DNA of 64,000 bases, taken from NCBI GenBank assembly GCA_027924645.1, contig BSBN01000297.1:2976001-3040000 (forward strand), read 5' to 3'. Positions 24,160 to 34,990 of the stretch are shown here, in pieces. The notes beneath the pieces were generated by a model. It saw only the letters and a program-made list of their open reading frames with translations, ran no database searches and had not been told where the DNA came from. The position numbers were made by a program, and so were the translations under genes. Position 1 is the stretch's first letter, and each line of letters opens with the position of its first letter. Source of the stretch: Cunninghamia lanceolata (Eukaryota; Streptophyta; Pinopsida; Cupressales; Cupressaceae).

Positions 24160-24164
24160 CCCTT

Positions 24165-24791
24165 AAACTAAATTCTTCCCAAATTTTGTAATGTAATCTT
24201 TCTTGCCCTCTCCCTGAGCACCCATGCTAAATTGGAGATTATTTTCCCTACATGACAGCACAGCACACAAACATCTATGTGATGTGCTAGAATCTCAATT
24301 TGTACAACTCCTCAAAGTGTACATTACGTTTGCATGCCACCAGCTTATAATGTTTATTGCAAGTCATAATGCTTCTACAAATGCACCTGACTATTTTTAG
24401 CATGTTTCACTGAATCAAAACCAGAAGAATCTAGAAATTTAGTAAGTTTCATTAGTTACTAGAAGAAATGGAAAAGGAATTATTTTAGATTAAAATCTCT
24501 CTAAACACCCACACAAAAACAACAAGAAATTTCTAAGTATTCTCCTTAGCTACAATCACCTTTGAGCTCTGCATACTACTAGTCTAGCTTCGAGATACAT
24601 TGATAGCTTTTGGTAACAATGGTTGTTATAGGTATCCATATTCACATCCCATTTTGTAGGTTTAATTCAAGGATGAAATATCTCATGAGAGAGGCTTAAA
24701 GGCTAGAGCTTTTCCTAGGGATTCCTCTAAGATGCTTGCATCATTCTCTAAAACCTATCTCCATTAAATATTTTAGTAAGTAGCATTCATA
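24165..24791. other. Unassigned DNA between elements
   Basis: About 630 bp with no coding signal, between the CCCTT duplication and the TTTTC duplication of the next element. Confidence 0.6.
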
Positions 24792-24796
24792 TTTTC

Positions 24797-25673
24797 TGAT
24801 GCAGGAGCATCCAGTGGTGTAAGGGCAATCTTGCATCACCCAAAAAGATGTTGCTTCAAAATTATTACAATTTTTTTCATTTCATTCCATAATTAGTATT
24901 TCTGGTCCCATAATCTCTTGAATAATGATATAGGACTTTCAGTTTTTCCAAAACTGCTAAAAATAGCAAACTGCCAGTTTTGGAAAGTTTACCTGCCATT
25001 TTAGGAAAGTTTGCATTTGGGCATGGATTGAAGTGAAAACTTATAGAAATCTTCATAACATAAATATAAGACCTTTGACAAAGGAATCGGGAAAAGATCA
25101 TTTGTGAGCTGAAAGATATTAAAGTTTTTGTTTTCTAAAAAGGCCCTGAAAATTTTTGAAACAAGATATGAGGCACTAAAACATCCCATAACATCTTAAA
25201 AAGTTGATAGAAATCTATTTATAGATTTTTGGTATGATATTTCACATTGTGATCTTTCCGGTGCTTAAAACGGTTCGTCAATCAGACACCCGGATCAAAA
25301 GTTATGCTTCCCGGAAGTTGGCCTACTTTTGGAGGGAGTTACAAATTTCAAAATTTAGTTGGAGGCTGCCACAAAGTGCTATTTATGACTATTTTGTGAA
25401 CCCTAGGGAGGAGGGTAGAGTTAAGGGGGAAAGTGTAGAGTCAAGAATAGGTGGGAAAATAGAAACCCTAGCCGATTTAGGGTTACAGAAGGCAGAAGAT
25501 TCCAGAGCCTGGTGATGTGTAGCTATAGTGTGTTGCAGCTTGTGGAGGATTGATTCCTCCTATTGTAATTAAGCTTCTGTAAGGTAATGAGTTGCCCAAA
25601 TAAATAAATAAATATTCTATTTTCTTTGTTCCATTTTTATTTTTGTGTGTTTTATGATTTACCCCCTTCATCA
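24797..25673 (+). repeat. 5' LTR of chromovirus
   Basis: 877 bp with terminal inverted repeat TGATG...CATCA, preceded by TTTTC. Its open frame at 25234-25515 recurs in the 3' LTR and is not a gene. Confidence 0.95.
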
Positions 25674-25675
25674 AG

Positions 25676-25687
25676 TGGTATCAGAGC
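25676..25687 (+). promoter_or_regulatory. Primer-binding site, initiator-Met tRNA
   Basis: TGGTATCAGAGC lies two bases after the LTR and matches exactly the 3' end complement of plant initiator tRNA-Met used by many LTR elements. Confidence 0.92.
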
Positions 25688-25775
25688 AAGGGTTCCTAAG
25701 TGTGTAGAAAGATCACTGACCATGAGGCAGTTTGCACCAGGACCTGAGGTTGTGGGTTTGTTGCAGAAGATCAAG

Positions 25776-26790
25776 ATGCCTCCATGAAGAAATCATATTG
25801 GGAGGAATGCTTTGATGGAAGAGGGTTTTAGATTCCTACAAAGGCAAATCAATGCATTGCAAGAGGAGCTGCGAAGAGGGTTTGATCCGAGAACAAGAGA
25901 AGAAAGCGAGGATGAAGCTAAAGAAGAGATATCTGAGGAAGTACAAGAACCTGTAGGAGATCCTGTAGAAGTTAGGTTGTTGAGAGTCATTTCAAAGATC
26001 AAAAAGAGGCCAAGGATCAAAGTTTCTACCTATTCTGGAGATTTGAATCTGGAACAACTTATTGATTGGATCAATGACATGGAGGGGTATTTCAAGTATA
26101 AAGACGTGGAGGACCCAGATCAGGTCAAGTTTGCAAAAACAAAATTGAAAGGCCATGCCAGTATTTGGTGGAAGGAGGTCTAGTTTGAGAGGAATATGAG
26201 AGGAAATAGAAAGATCACCAAATGGGATCAGATGGTGGAGAACCTGAAGAAGTAGTTCATTCCTGTGGACTATGAGATGGAGTTGCTAAAGAAGTTGCAA
26301 GGACTGAAGCAAGGTAACAAGTCTGTTAAGGAGTATACAGAAGAGTTTTATAAGATTACTATTAGGATAGGTCATGTAGAGGCCAACAAGGAGAAGGTAG
26401 CCCATTACATTAATGGGTTGAGGTCAAGTATTCAAGAGGAGCTGAGCCTGGTCAGAATGACCACCATAGAAGATATGTACCAGTTTTCCCTAAAGATGGA
26501 AGAAAAGCTAAATAAAAAATTTGATAGCAATTAAAGGGGAAGAGGACAAGGTAGAAGGATTGGTGGAAGACCCTATGGAGGTCGTAATGAAGATCAAAAG
26601 AAAAGTGAAGAAGCTGGCACCAATCGAAATCAAAGAGGGGTTGATGCCTTCCGCCCTCATGACCAGAACAATGGTGTGCAAAGAGGAAGTGGAAGGGGCC
26701 GACCTGGACAAGGACCCAGAAGAGGAGGTTTCAGAGGAACCTATTTCCAATGTGGAGAAGAAGGGCATATAAGTGTCCACAACATCAAGG
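25776..26790 (+). pseudogene. Chromovirus Gag
   Basis: The frame opens at ATG 25776 and, after a TGA at codon 4, continues through a coiled, charged N-terminus. It then enters the Retrotrans_gag domain (RIKVSTYSGDLNLEQLIDW, KLKGHASIWWKEV and LKQGNKSVKEYTEEFYKI), with stops at about 26181 and 26253. A Gly/Arg/Gln-rich tail leads to a zinc knuckle at about 26735-26790, read FQCGEEGH. Its first cysteine is Tyr, and the last cysteine lies in the next frame because of an indel near 26770. Gag forms the particle and binds RNA. The start fits the spacing of about 100 bp from the LTR. Confidence 0.88.
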
Positions 26791-26799
26791 AAGAACAAA

Positions 26800-27480
26800 T
26801 AGAAGACTTGAAGGTAATGTACGAGTTGCACATGTAGATGAAGATATGTAGTCTGAGCGTTCTGAAGATGCTAAAAGGGGAGAAACCCTAGTCATCAAAA
26901 TAACTTTGATGAATGAGGAGAAAGAACCCAATCAGAGGAAGAGTTTATTTTGCACAAGGTGCAAATGTGAAGGTAAGTGTTGTGATATTATTATTGATAG
27001 TGGAAGTACCGACAATCTTGTTTCAAAGGAGATGGTTGACAAGTTGAAGTTGACAAGAAGAAAGCATCCACATCCATATCGGATTGCATGGTTGCAGAAG
27101 GACCACATAGCTTTGGTCAATGAGCAGTGTTTAGTGAAGTTCAAGATTGGGGACTACCATGATGAGGTGCTGTGTGATATCATACCGATGGATGCATGTC
27201 ATATGCTATTGGGGAGGTCGTGGTAGTATGAAAGGAGTGTTGTCCATGATGGCCATGTAAACACATATTCCCTAACAAAGGATGGAGTTTGTCACAAGTT
27301 GAATCACTTGAAGGAGGTGGAAGAAAAGGTATGTAGTACTACCAAAATTTGTTTGGTAGATGGTAGGAAATTTTTGGAGGGTATGAAGCATGAGCGTCAT
27401 TGCTTTGCATTGATTCCTAAGATTAGTCAAGAGAAATGTGAAGATGTACCAGCAGAAGTTTTAGATATGTTGGAATAAAT
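26800..27480 (+). pseudogene. Chromovirus aspartic protease
   Basis: CDIIIDSGSTDNLVSKEM contains the DSG triplet at 26996-27004, followed by QCLVKFKIGDYHDEVLCDII and MLLGRSW, the flap and C-terminal strand of plant gypsy proteases (gag-asp_proteas/RVP type). A TAG at 27224 follows immediately. The linker to RT contains two stops near 27477 and 27483. It is in the same frame as the downstream pol. It would cleave the polyprotein. The active-site triplet is intact. Confidence 0.9.
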
Positions 27481-27489
27481 TTAGGACAT

Positions 27490-28420
27490 TATCTCTGATA
27501 ATGTACCAGAAGGTTTACCACCAGTGAGGAAGATAAGTCATCAAATGGATTTGATACCAGGAGCCAGTTTGCCAAATAAGGCAGCCCACAGAATGACTCC
27601 AACAAAGAATGAAGAGATAAACAAACAAGCTCACGAGTTGTTAAGGAAGGGACTAATAAGGGAGAGCCTAAGTCCATGTGTGGTACCTGCAGTACTAGCA
27701 CCAAAGAAAGATGGAGAGTGGAGAATGTGTACAGATTCTCAAGCCATAAATAAGATCATGATCAAATATAGATTTCCATTGCCAAGAATGGATGACATAA
27801 TGGATTGTTTGAGTGGAGCCAAGTACTTCACGAAGATTGACCTAAAGAGTGGGTATCTCTAGATCTGAATTAGAGAAGGACATGAATGGAAGATAGCCTT
27901 CAAGACAAAGGAGGGTTTGTATGAGTGGTTAGTCATTCCATTTGGGCTAACCAACGCATTGAGCACATTCATGCGGCTCATGAATGAGGTACTGAAAGAA
28001 TTTTTGGGAAGTTTTGTTATTATTTATTTGGATGATATTTTGATTTTCAGTAAGACTTGAGATGAGCATTTGATGCATATCAGAAGAGTTTTAGAGAAGC
28101 TGAGGGAGGAGAAGTTGCTAATTAATCTGAAGAAATGTAGTTTTACAAAGGAGTTGGTATACCTGGGATTTGTTGTCTCAGAGGAAGGTCTTAAAATGGA
28201 CCTAGAGAAGGTGAGAGCTATCCTTTAATGGCCTGTGCCAAGGAGAGCCACAGAGGTACGATCTTTTCATGGTTTGGCAAGTTTTTATAGAAAAATTATC
28301 AAGAATTTTAGTAGCATTTGTGCACCCCTAACTAAGACAATGAGAGGGGATAGAAAAGAGTTTAAATGGACTAAAAGAGCAGACAAAAGCTTTGATACAT
28401 TGAAGTAGAAAGTCACAAAA
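27490..28420 (+). pseudogene. Chromovirus reverse transcriptase
   Basis: Motifs occur in order: [49 protein letters not shown] (first catalytic Asp), a segment with TAG and TGA at 27860-27866, [20 protein letters not shown], and the YLDD active site at 28025-28036. After a TGA come the thumb region (LINLKKCSFTKELVYLGFVV) and the connection region. All lie in one frame. Catalytic residues are intact; at least five stops interrupt it. It copies the element RNA. Confidence 0.94.
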
Positions 28421-28810
28421 CAACCTATTTTAGCACTTCCATATTTCAATAAGGTATTTCAGGTAGATTGTGATGCTAGTGGTAGTGATATAGGAGCTAT
28501 TTTGAGTCAAGAAGGTAAGCCCATTACCTATTTTAGTGAGAAGCTTAATGATGCCAAGAAAAAGTATTTTGTTTATGATCAGCAATTTTATACAATAGTT
28601 TAGGCTTTGAAGAAATGGAGACATTATTTGTTGCCAAAAGAGTTTGTTTTATATACTAATCATCAGGCTTTGCAGTATCTTAATAGTCAAGGAAAGCTGA
28701 ACCAAAGGCATTTAAAATGGGTTGAGTTTTTGCAGAGTTATACTTTTGTTTTGAAGCGCAGGAGTGGGAAGTCCAACAGAGTTGTAGATGCCTTGAGTAG
28801 AAGGAAAAAA
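28421..28810 (+). pseudogene. Chromovirus RNase H
   Basis: FQVDCDASGSDIGAILSQEG carries the first catalytic Asp, and LKKWRHYLLPKEFVLYTNH the second acidic region and NH. RVVDALSRR is the normal C-terminal end with its Asp. A TAG lies where Gln is usual, just before ALKKWRHY. It is the same frame as RT. Confidence 0.92.
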
Positions 28811-28959
28811 TTGTTGACAGAAATGAAGATAGAGGTTGTTGGGTTCGATGAGCTCAAAAGTTTGTATCCTGAAGATCTAGATTTTGCAGAGACTCGGAAA
28901 GCTTGTCTGGAACCTATTACTTTGGACAGGACAAAATGGTGGGATTTCATAATCCAAGA

Positions 28960-29790
28960 TAGCATGTTGTTTAGAGGAAGCCAATTGTGCATTATGAGGA
29001 GTTCCATGAGAGACAACCTAATAAAGGAGAAGTATAGTGGAGGATTGGCTAGACACTTTGGTTGAGATAAGACCATTTCTATTGTTGGTAAAAATTATTA
29101 TTGGTCACAGTTGCAACAGGATGTAAGGAAATTTGTGCAGAGTTGCAAAGTGTGTCAAATGGCAAAAGGAACAAGTTAGAATACAGGGTTGTATCAACCA
29201 TTACCTGTACCAAAGAAACCATGGGATGATATTAGTATGGATTTTGTTCTTAGTTTACCAAAGACATGGAGAGGGCATGATTCCATTTTTGTGGTGGTGG
29301 ACAGATTCTTGAAGATGGCACATTTTATTCCTTGCAAGAAGATTAATGATGATGTTCATATTACAGAGTTATTTTCCAGGGAGGTGGTGCAATTACATGG
29401 TCTACCAAAGAGCATAGTTTCAAATCGAGATACCAAGTTTGTTGGTTACTTCTAGAGGACATTGTGGAAGAAGTTGAAGACAAATTTGAAGTTTAGTTCT
29501 ACACACCATCCATAGACTAATGGATAGACAGAAGTGGTGAATAGAAGTTTGGGTAACCTGCTACGATGCTTAGTAGGAGATAAGCCCAAGGGATGGAATT
29601 TGATTTTACCACAAGCAAAATTTTCTTACAACAATTCTATCAATAGGACTACTAGTAAATCACCATTCCAGATTGTATATGGAAATAGTCCAAGAAATGC
29701 TTCTAAGTTAAGGAAGGTGGACAAAGGAGAAAAGATAAGTGCTGAAGCTGAAGACTGTGCAGAACATCTAAAGAATTTACATAAAGAGGT
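28960..29790 (+). pseudogene. Chromovirus integrase
   Basis: The zinc-binding part near 29060-29160 (HFG...DKT and SCKVCQMAKG) is followed by [17 protein letters not shown] with the first catalytic Asp. The second block reads IVSNRDTKF where SDRDTKF is standard, so the catalytic Asp is Asn. The third block (near 29515-29545) has two TAG codons around the TNG and keeps the glutamate in TEVVNRSLGN. The C-terminal part (ILPQAKFSYNNSINRTT and SPFQIVYG) is typical. It would join cDNA to the genome, but the D-to-N change and stops make it inactive. Confidence 0.93.
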
Positions 29791-30302
29791 GAGGAAGCAC
29801 ATTAATAAGATGAATATTCAGTACAAGGCTAAGGTAGATCAGAAGAGGAGATATAAGGAATTCCATGTAGGAGATGAAGTCATGGTTCACTTGAGAAAAG
29901 AAAGGTTCCCAATTGGAACATACAATAAGTTGAAAATGAAGAAATTTGGACTGTGCAGAATCATGAAGAAGCATGATTCAGGAAATGCATATGAGGTAGA
30001 GTTACCAAGTGGTATCAATATTTCCCATATATTCAACATTGTTGATTTAACATAATATCATGAAGGTGGCACAAAGGATGGACCAACACATGAACAGTGG
30101 AGTATTCCGGCATCTACTTCAACGGAGGAGATAGAAGAGATCTTGGATAGTCGTGTGGGAAGAAGTACTCGGAAAAAGCAATATGAAGAATATCTAGTGA
30201 AATGAAAAGGAAGGCCTATTGAAGATTCTTCTTGCTTGTCTAAGGTAGAGGTTGACCATTTGGGTTTTCCTCAAACAAACACCTCAGACGTGATAGGGTC
30301 AC
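29790..30302 (+). pseudogene. Integrase C-terminus and chromodomain
   Basis: After the integrase core the frame runs through VGDEVMVHLRKERFP and the GPY/F-like region (KLKMKKFGLCRIMKKHDSG), and ISHIFNIVDLT. A TAA and a linker follow, and then a chromodomain at about 30130-30270: EEILDSRVGRSTRKKQYEEY, LVK, a TGA where Trp is expected, KGRPIEDSSC (Cys where the second Trp is usual) and LSKVEVDHLGF. In chromoviruses this domain steers integration toward marked chromatin. Both aromatic positions of its binding cage are lost. Confidence 0.88.
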
Positions 30303-30324
30303 TTCTTAAATTAGCCTGGGTGTC

Positions 30325-31201
30325 TGATGCAGGAGCATCCAGTGGTGTAAGGGCAATCTTGCATCACCCAAAAAGATGTTGCTTCAAAATCATTATAGTT
30401 ATTTTCATTTCTTTCCATAATTAGTATTTTTGGTTCCATAATCTCTTAAATAATGATGTAGGACTTTTAGTTTTTCCAAAACTACTAAAAATAGCAAATT
30501 GCCAGTTTTGGAAAGTTTACTTGCCAATTTAGGAAAGTTTGCATTTGGGCACAGATTGAAGCGAAAACTTACAGAAAGATTCATAATGTAAATATAAGAC
30601 CTTTGGCAAAGGAATCAGGCAAAGATCATTTGTGAGCTGAAAGATATTAAAGTTTGTGTTTTCTGAAAAGCCCCTGAAAATTTCTGAAACGAGATATGAG
30701 GCACTAAAACATCGCATAACATCCTAAAAAGTTGACAAAAATCCATGTACAAATTTCCAGATTGATAGTTCACATCACGATCTTTCCGGCACTTAAAATA
30801 GTTCGTCAATCAGACACTTGGATCAAAAGTTATGCTTCCCAGAAGTTGACCTACTTTTGGAGGGAGTTACAAATTTTGAAATTTAGCTGGAGGCCGCCAA
30901 AAAGTGCTATTTATGACTATTTTGGGAACCCTAGGGAGGAGGGTAGAGTTAAGGGGGAAAGTGTAGAGCCAAGAATAGGTGGGAAAATAGAAACCCTAGC
31001 TGATTTGGGGTTACAGAAGGCAGAAGATTCTAGAGCCTGGTGATGTGTAGCTATAGTGTGTTGCAGCCTATGGAGGATTGATTCCTCTTATTGTAGTTAA
31101 GCTTCTAGAATGTAATGAGTTGCCCAGATAAATATAGAAATATTCTTTTTTTTGTGTTCCATTTATGTTGTTGTGTGCTTTATGATTTACCCCCTTCATC
31201 A
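30325..31201 (+). repeat. 3' LTR of chromovirus
   Basis: 877 bp, same ends as the 5' copy, followed by TTTTC. The expected polypurine tract just upstream is degenerate (ttagcctgggtgtc). Confidence 0.94.
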
Positions 31202-31206
31202 TTTTC

Positions 31207-33790
31207 TCTCTAAACCCCTTTAATTGCTTTATAGGAATCAAGCTTCCTAAAAGCTATGTATTCTACAAAATTCTCTAAAACGCACTAGAAATGGATTCTT
31301 GGTAAAACTCCACCCCTTCACTGAGTATTCCCTTGAATTTTTTATCACTACAAATCCTATTTGTTTACCAAATCCTACTACTTTTTACCATTTTCCATCC
31401 TTGCCATTCGCACACTAGGCACAGTGTCATTCCATGTAGACCAGGGAGATACTCCTAGCTTTGTCACTTGATTATTGTTTTTGTTTCTTTAACACACATA
31501 GAATAGAGATTAATATTTTTTTTATCATTTCCCTGCTCATGGAGGTTGAAAGACCAATCCTAGGGGTTTGACCATTTTTTGAAAACTCCTTAGTAGCTCC
31601 AACATTCTCTCCTCTCTCAAAAATAGGTCTTTTGGAGGTGCTTCATCACAAGGAGGTTTTCAAGTACTCTATTTACCATTTCTATCTCATTTGATTTATC
31701 TATATATCTATATATTACGCTTCTACTTTTTTTTTGTTGTGCAAGTTCATCAATAGGACATACAAGTTGGGCAAAGAGTTGCACAGACCTTTATATTCAA
31801 CACCTGAATACTATACTTTTCCATACAGATAATAGCACAAGGTATGAACATATACATGGCATGCTTATGTTCGAGGCCAAGTCTCCCAGCTTTCAAGACT
31901 AGGTTTTGTCTTCTATTATTTTCTACTTTTTGAATTCCTTATACTATTCTATCATTTGTAAACTTAGATTGATCTTAGGAATTTTTAATCTAGTTTACAA
32001 ATCATCTTCAATTATGTGTGGAATAAGAATTGAGTAGAATTATTTTCCCCCATTCATAGGCCTAGATTTATTTTGGCAAGAATTAATTAAAACATAATAT
32101 ATTTTTGGTCTAAAATGACTTTTAGTTGGAAATGCTTAAAGTTTGTTGTGTTGAAAATTTATCCTAAAGTGTGACACAACTTTGTGCTTTCATCCCATGA
32201 CATTGATATACATGTGTTGGAATCATGTGAAAATTACTATATATTATTATGCCTTACTTATTAATGTGAGTTGTAAAATGATATAGATAATTGGTTGCCA
32301 ACTTGATTCTCCTTATGTTATCCTAGTTTGGAAGAAACCATGTTATTCTAAGTGATATATGTGGTACAATAAATTTTATGGCCATTTTTCTTTGGGACAT
32401 ATTTGTAAGATCAAAAATTATATACTTCACAATCTTCATCTTATGTTTCTACACTCATTTTAGTGTCCATTCCTTAGACATGTTTTAGGTCAATTTAGCC
32501 TATTTCCTTATCCTAAAACCCATCTCTAGTCATTTATGCAAAGGGAAAGAAAACATCATTTTATATCAACAACCCAAGTTCCTAAAATCTATGAATTTTG
32601 TTCCCCATGGACTATGTTGGTGTCCAAGTTCAATTTCCAAACTTTGACCTTTCAAAACTCTAAAATACTAATTGTTTCCCTAGTAAGTTTTTGAACAAAT
32701 ACTTGACCTAAAACACTCTATTTCTGTACTTTTAATCCCTAATTTCATCTCTTACTCATTACATTCCTCCCTCTTATGCAAACACTTACTAAGTTTATGC
32801 CATGCCCAAGCTAAATCACTTGACAACGAACCACAAAACATAGATTAATTCCTTTCTAAAATGTCAATTATTAACACGAGTTTCAAAATAGTAAAACCAT
32901 ATCACAAAATTTTAACCGATATGCCATATGCACAACCAACATTGAATACATTAGACATAAGTTTTGTATCAATCATCATAAATGAAAATCAAGATCTAAA
33001 CATTTCTTATACAATTATACACAACTACAATCCTGAATCTACACAACTAAATATAACCATTAGTCCCACAAAGTCAAAACATATTAGATATCACTGCACA
33101 AGATAATGAGACTATAGGCCCTACAGGCCAGACCTAATGTCTTGGGGGCTCATCCATGATGGTCGTGCCTATGTATGTGCAACATAGAGACTTCGTAGTT
33201 TGGGGTAACTAGTCTTGCAACCATAAGGTTGATTTAGATACAATAACTCATAAGGGATCTAGTTCATCACATAATAATATTTTCTAGAGTCAATAATCCA
33301 ACTAATATACACATCCCTATTGTTCTCAATATTGAATACACCATATGATGACTATATCATTAAAGTTCTAAAGAGTGCATGCAACAATTCAATTTATAAA
33401 TAATCCCTAGAGAGGTATAGTAGGGAAGTTATAACAATAACAAAAACATTCCAACCATTCTTTTGGATAAAATGCATAATTTTATCATCATTATAAAATT
33501 ATCATCTTATATTAAAGTTCAAAATAAAATGATTTATAGCACTATTCCAAAATATACATTTTATCATTAACAAACACATAAACCCTTATTGACACCTTAC
33601 TAATGCATGTAATATCTACTCACATAGAATAGATGAAAGAACATCCTTTACATATACTCAAATAAAGATGACTAATCTTGTATAACAAAACTATACTACT
33701 CCTTCATATGATTAATACATCCCATATAATGATGGCACCTTTCTACAATGTCAAGTACATGTATCTTAACTATCATTACAAGGTGAAGGT
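31207..33790. other. Unassigned AT-rich DNA
   Basis: No recognisable domain. An open stretch at 32861-33106 (about 80 codons, Ile/Asn/Thr-rich) has no family features. No LTR pair or repeat period was identified. Confidence 0.6.
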
Positions 33791-33795
33791 AGAAT

Positions 33796-34926
33796 TGTTA
33801 GCAAGAGACACTGTGTGGCTTCATAAGTGTTGTCATTGATGGCAACAAAGTCTATTCTACACATCCGCAGTACATAATATGCCTATACCAGAAGTCAAAT
33901 TGAAGATTGTTTTGGTTCAGTAAACAAGAACAGAGTATGTAACAAGGTCAACAATCAAGTCCGGATCTCTCAGATGGTATAACTCAGTAAGTTGTAGACT
34001 TGGACAAAGTCAAGAAGGGTATCATGACTATTGTATTCCAAAGATTTAGCCTCTGGTGATAAAGCATGAAAAAGATATGAGCATCTGAGTGTTGGGTTCC
34101 AGTTAGGCAAAGCAGACAAAGGAAGAACTGACCGATAGAGTATCAGACCTCAATCCAGATGTGCAAAAGGTGTTGATCAAGTAATTTGTGGCATTATACA
34201 TTGTTGGTTGACATGATTAATGACTTCTATGCCTACGTTTTTGATGTGCATCACTAATCAAGCATGGATTCAGCTGATAGATCAATAACTTGCAAATATC
34301 TCAGGTATTCTTGTTGCCAACTAAAAAGTTGTTGGAAATCCTTGATGTGGATATATATATACCCAATGGATTTAAGCTTGTGAGTGTGTGAAAGTGATAG
34401 TATGAATGATTAAGTGAGAAGAAAAGCAGAGACAAGTGCGAAGATAGTAATTCAAGCCCAGAATGTGACAAGAAAGCAATATTGAGCAAAGGACGAATGA
34501 AATGTGCCAGATCAATATATTGTGCCTAACTAGAACTAAATTCCTACATGTATAGATGTTGTTCACTAGTTCAAACACCTTGGTATCATCTGTAAGCATT
34601 TGTAGACTATAGGTCTCTTGTAGGCAGTGGGCCTCTTGTGAGCAGTGTGCTCGGGTAGTGAGCCCTAATTGGCAAGTGCCAAATTTGTACCCTTTATTCT
34701 TTTAACAGAGAATACAATCTTGGGTTAGTCACCCCATGGTTTTTCCCTTAGCAGGGTTTCCACGTAAAAATCCTTGTGTTGTGTTAATTCATTTTTAGTT
34801 CTTATGATTGCATTGTTTTGATATAGCACTAAATGATAAGATAAGATAAGAAAGTAAAAAGAAGAAAAGTTATAAGATAACTGATGCACTCCCCCCCCCT
34901 CTCAGTTATCTGCATTGTTTCCAACA
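33796..34926 (+). repeat. 5' LTR of non-autonomous element
   Basis: Starts TGTTAGCAAGAGACAC, with gttgtcattgatggcaac at 33829-33846. Near 34731-34770 it holds ccccatggtttttccctt followed by gcagggtttccacgtaaaaa, a block also found in the copia LTR of this window. Ends tgcattgtttccaaca. Confidence 0.93.
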
Positions 34927-34927
34927 G

Positions 34928-34940
34928 TTGGTATCAGAGC
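34928..34940 (+). promoter_or_regulatory. Primer-binding site, initiator-Met tRNA
   Basis: TTGGTATCAGAGC lies one base after the 5' LTR and matches the initiator-Met primer site perfectly. Confidence 0.92.
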
Positions 34941-34990
34941 CTAGTTCCTCTGAACAAGCCTAACAGCTTGAGGAAGATCTAGGAATCTCA

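Larger units (their letters stand above)
17889..24164 (+). mobile_element. Large pol-less LTR retrotransposon (LARD-like)
   Basis: Two LTRs of identical length (1231 bp; 17894-19124 and 22929-24159) begin TGTTATG and end cctaaaca. The duplication CCCTT occurs on both sides at 17889-17893 and 24160-24164, so this is a complete insertion. The interior of 3.8 kb has a primer-site-like ttttggtgaaccc right after the 5' LTR and a purine tract aaagtggggattaaa right before the 3' LTR. These fix the plus orientation. The interior holds one acidic unknown ORF and short tandem repeats but no protease, RT, RNase H or integrase motif. It would depend on another element for mobility (inference). Confidence 0.88.
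24792..31206 (+). mobile_element. Ty3/gypsy chromovirus, full length but inactivated
   Basis: Two 877-bp LTRs (24797-25673 and 30325-31201) begin TGATGCAGG and end CTTCATCA. The 5-bp duplication TTTTC flanks them at 24792-24796 and 31202-31206. The interior has an initiator-Met primer site, Gag, protease, RT, RNase H, integrase and a terminal chromodomain, the order that defines chromoviruses. Pol stays in one frame throughout and is broken only by about 16 stop codons. The single obvious frameshift lies in the Gag zinc knuckle. By eye the LTRs differ at roughly 7% of the first 240 bp, so the insertion is not recent. Confidence 0.95.

Noticed and set aside
25234..25515. Open frame of about 93 codons, repeated at 30732-31043
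   Set aside because: It lies inside the chromovirus LTRs; same explanation.
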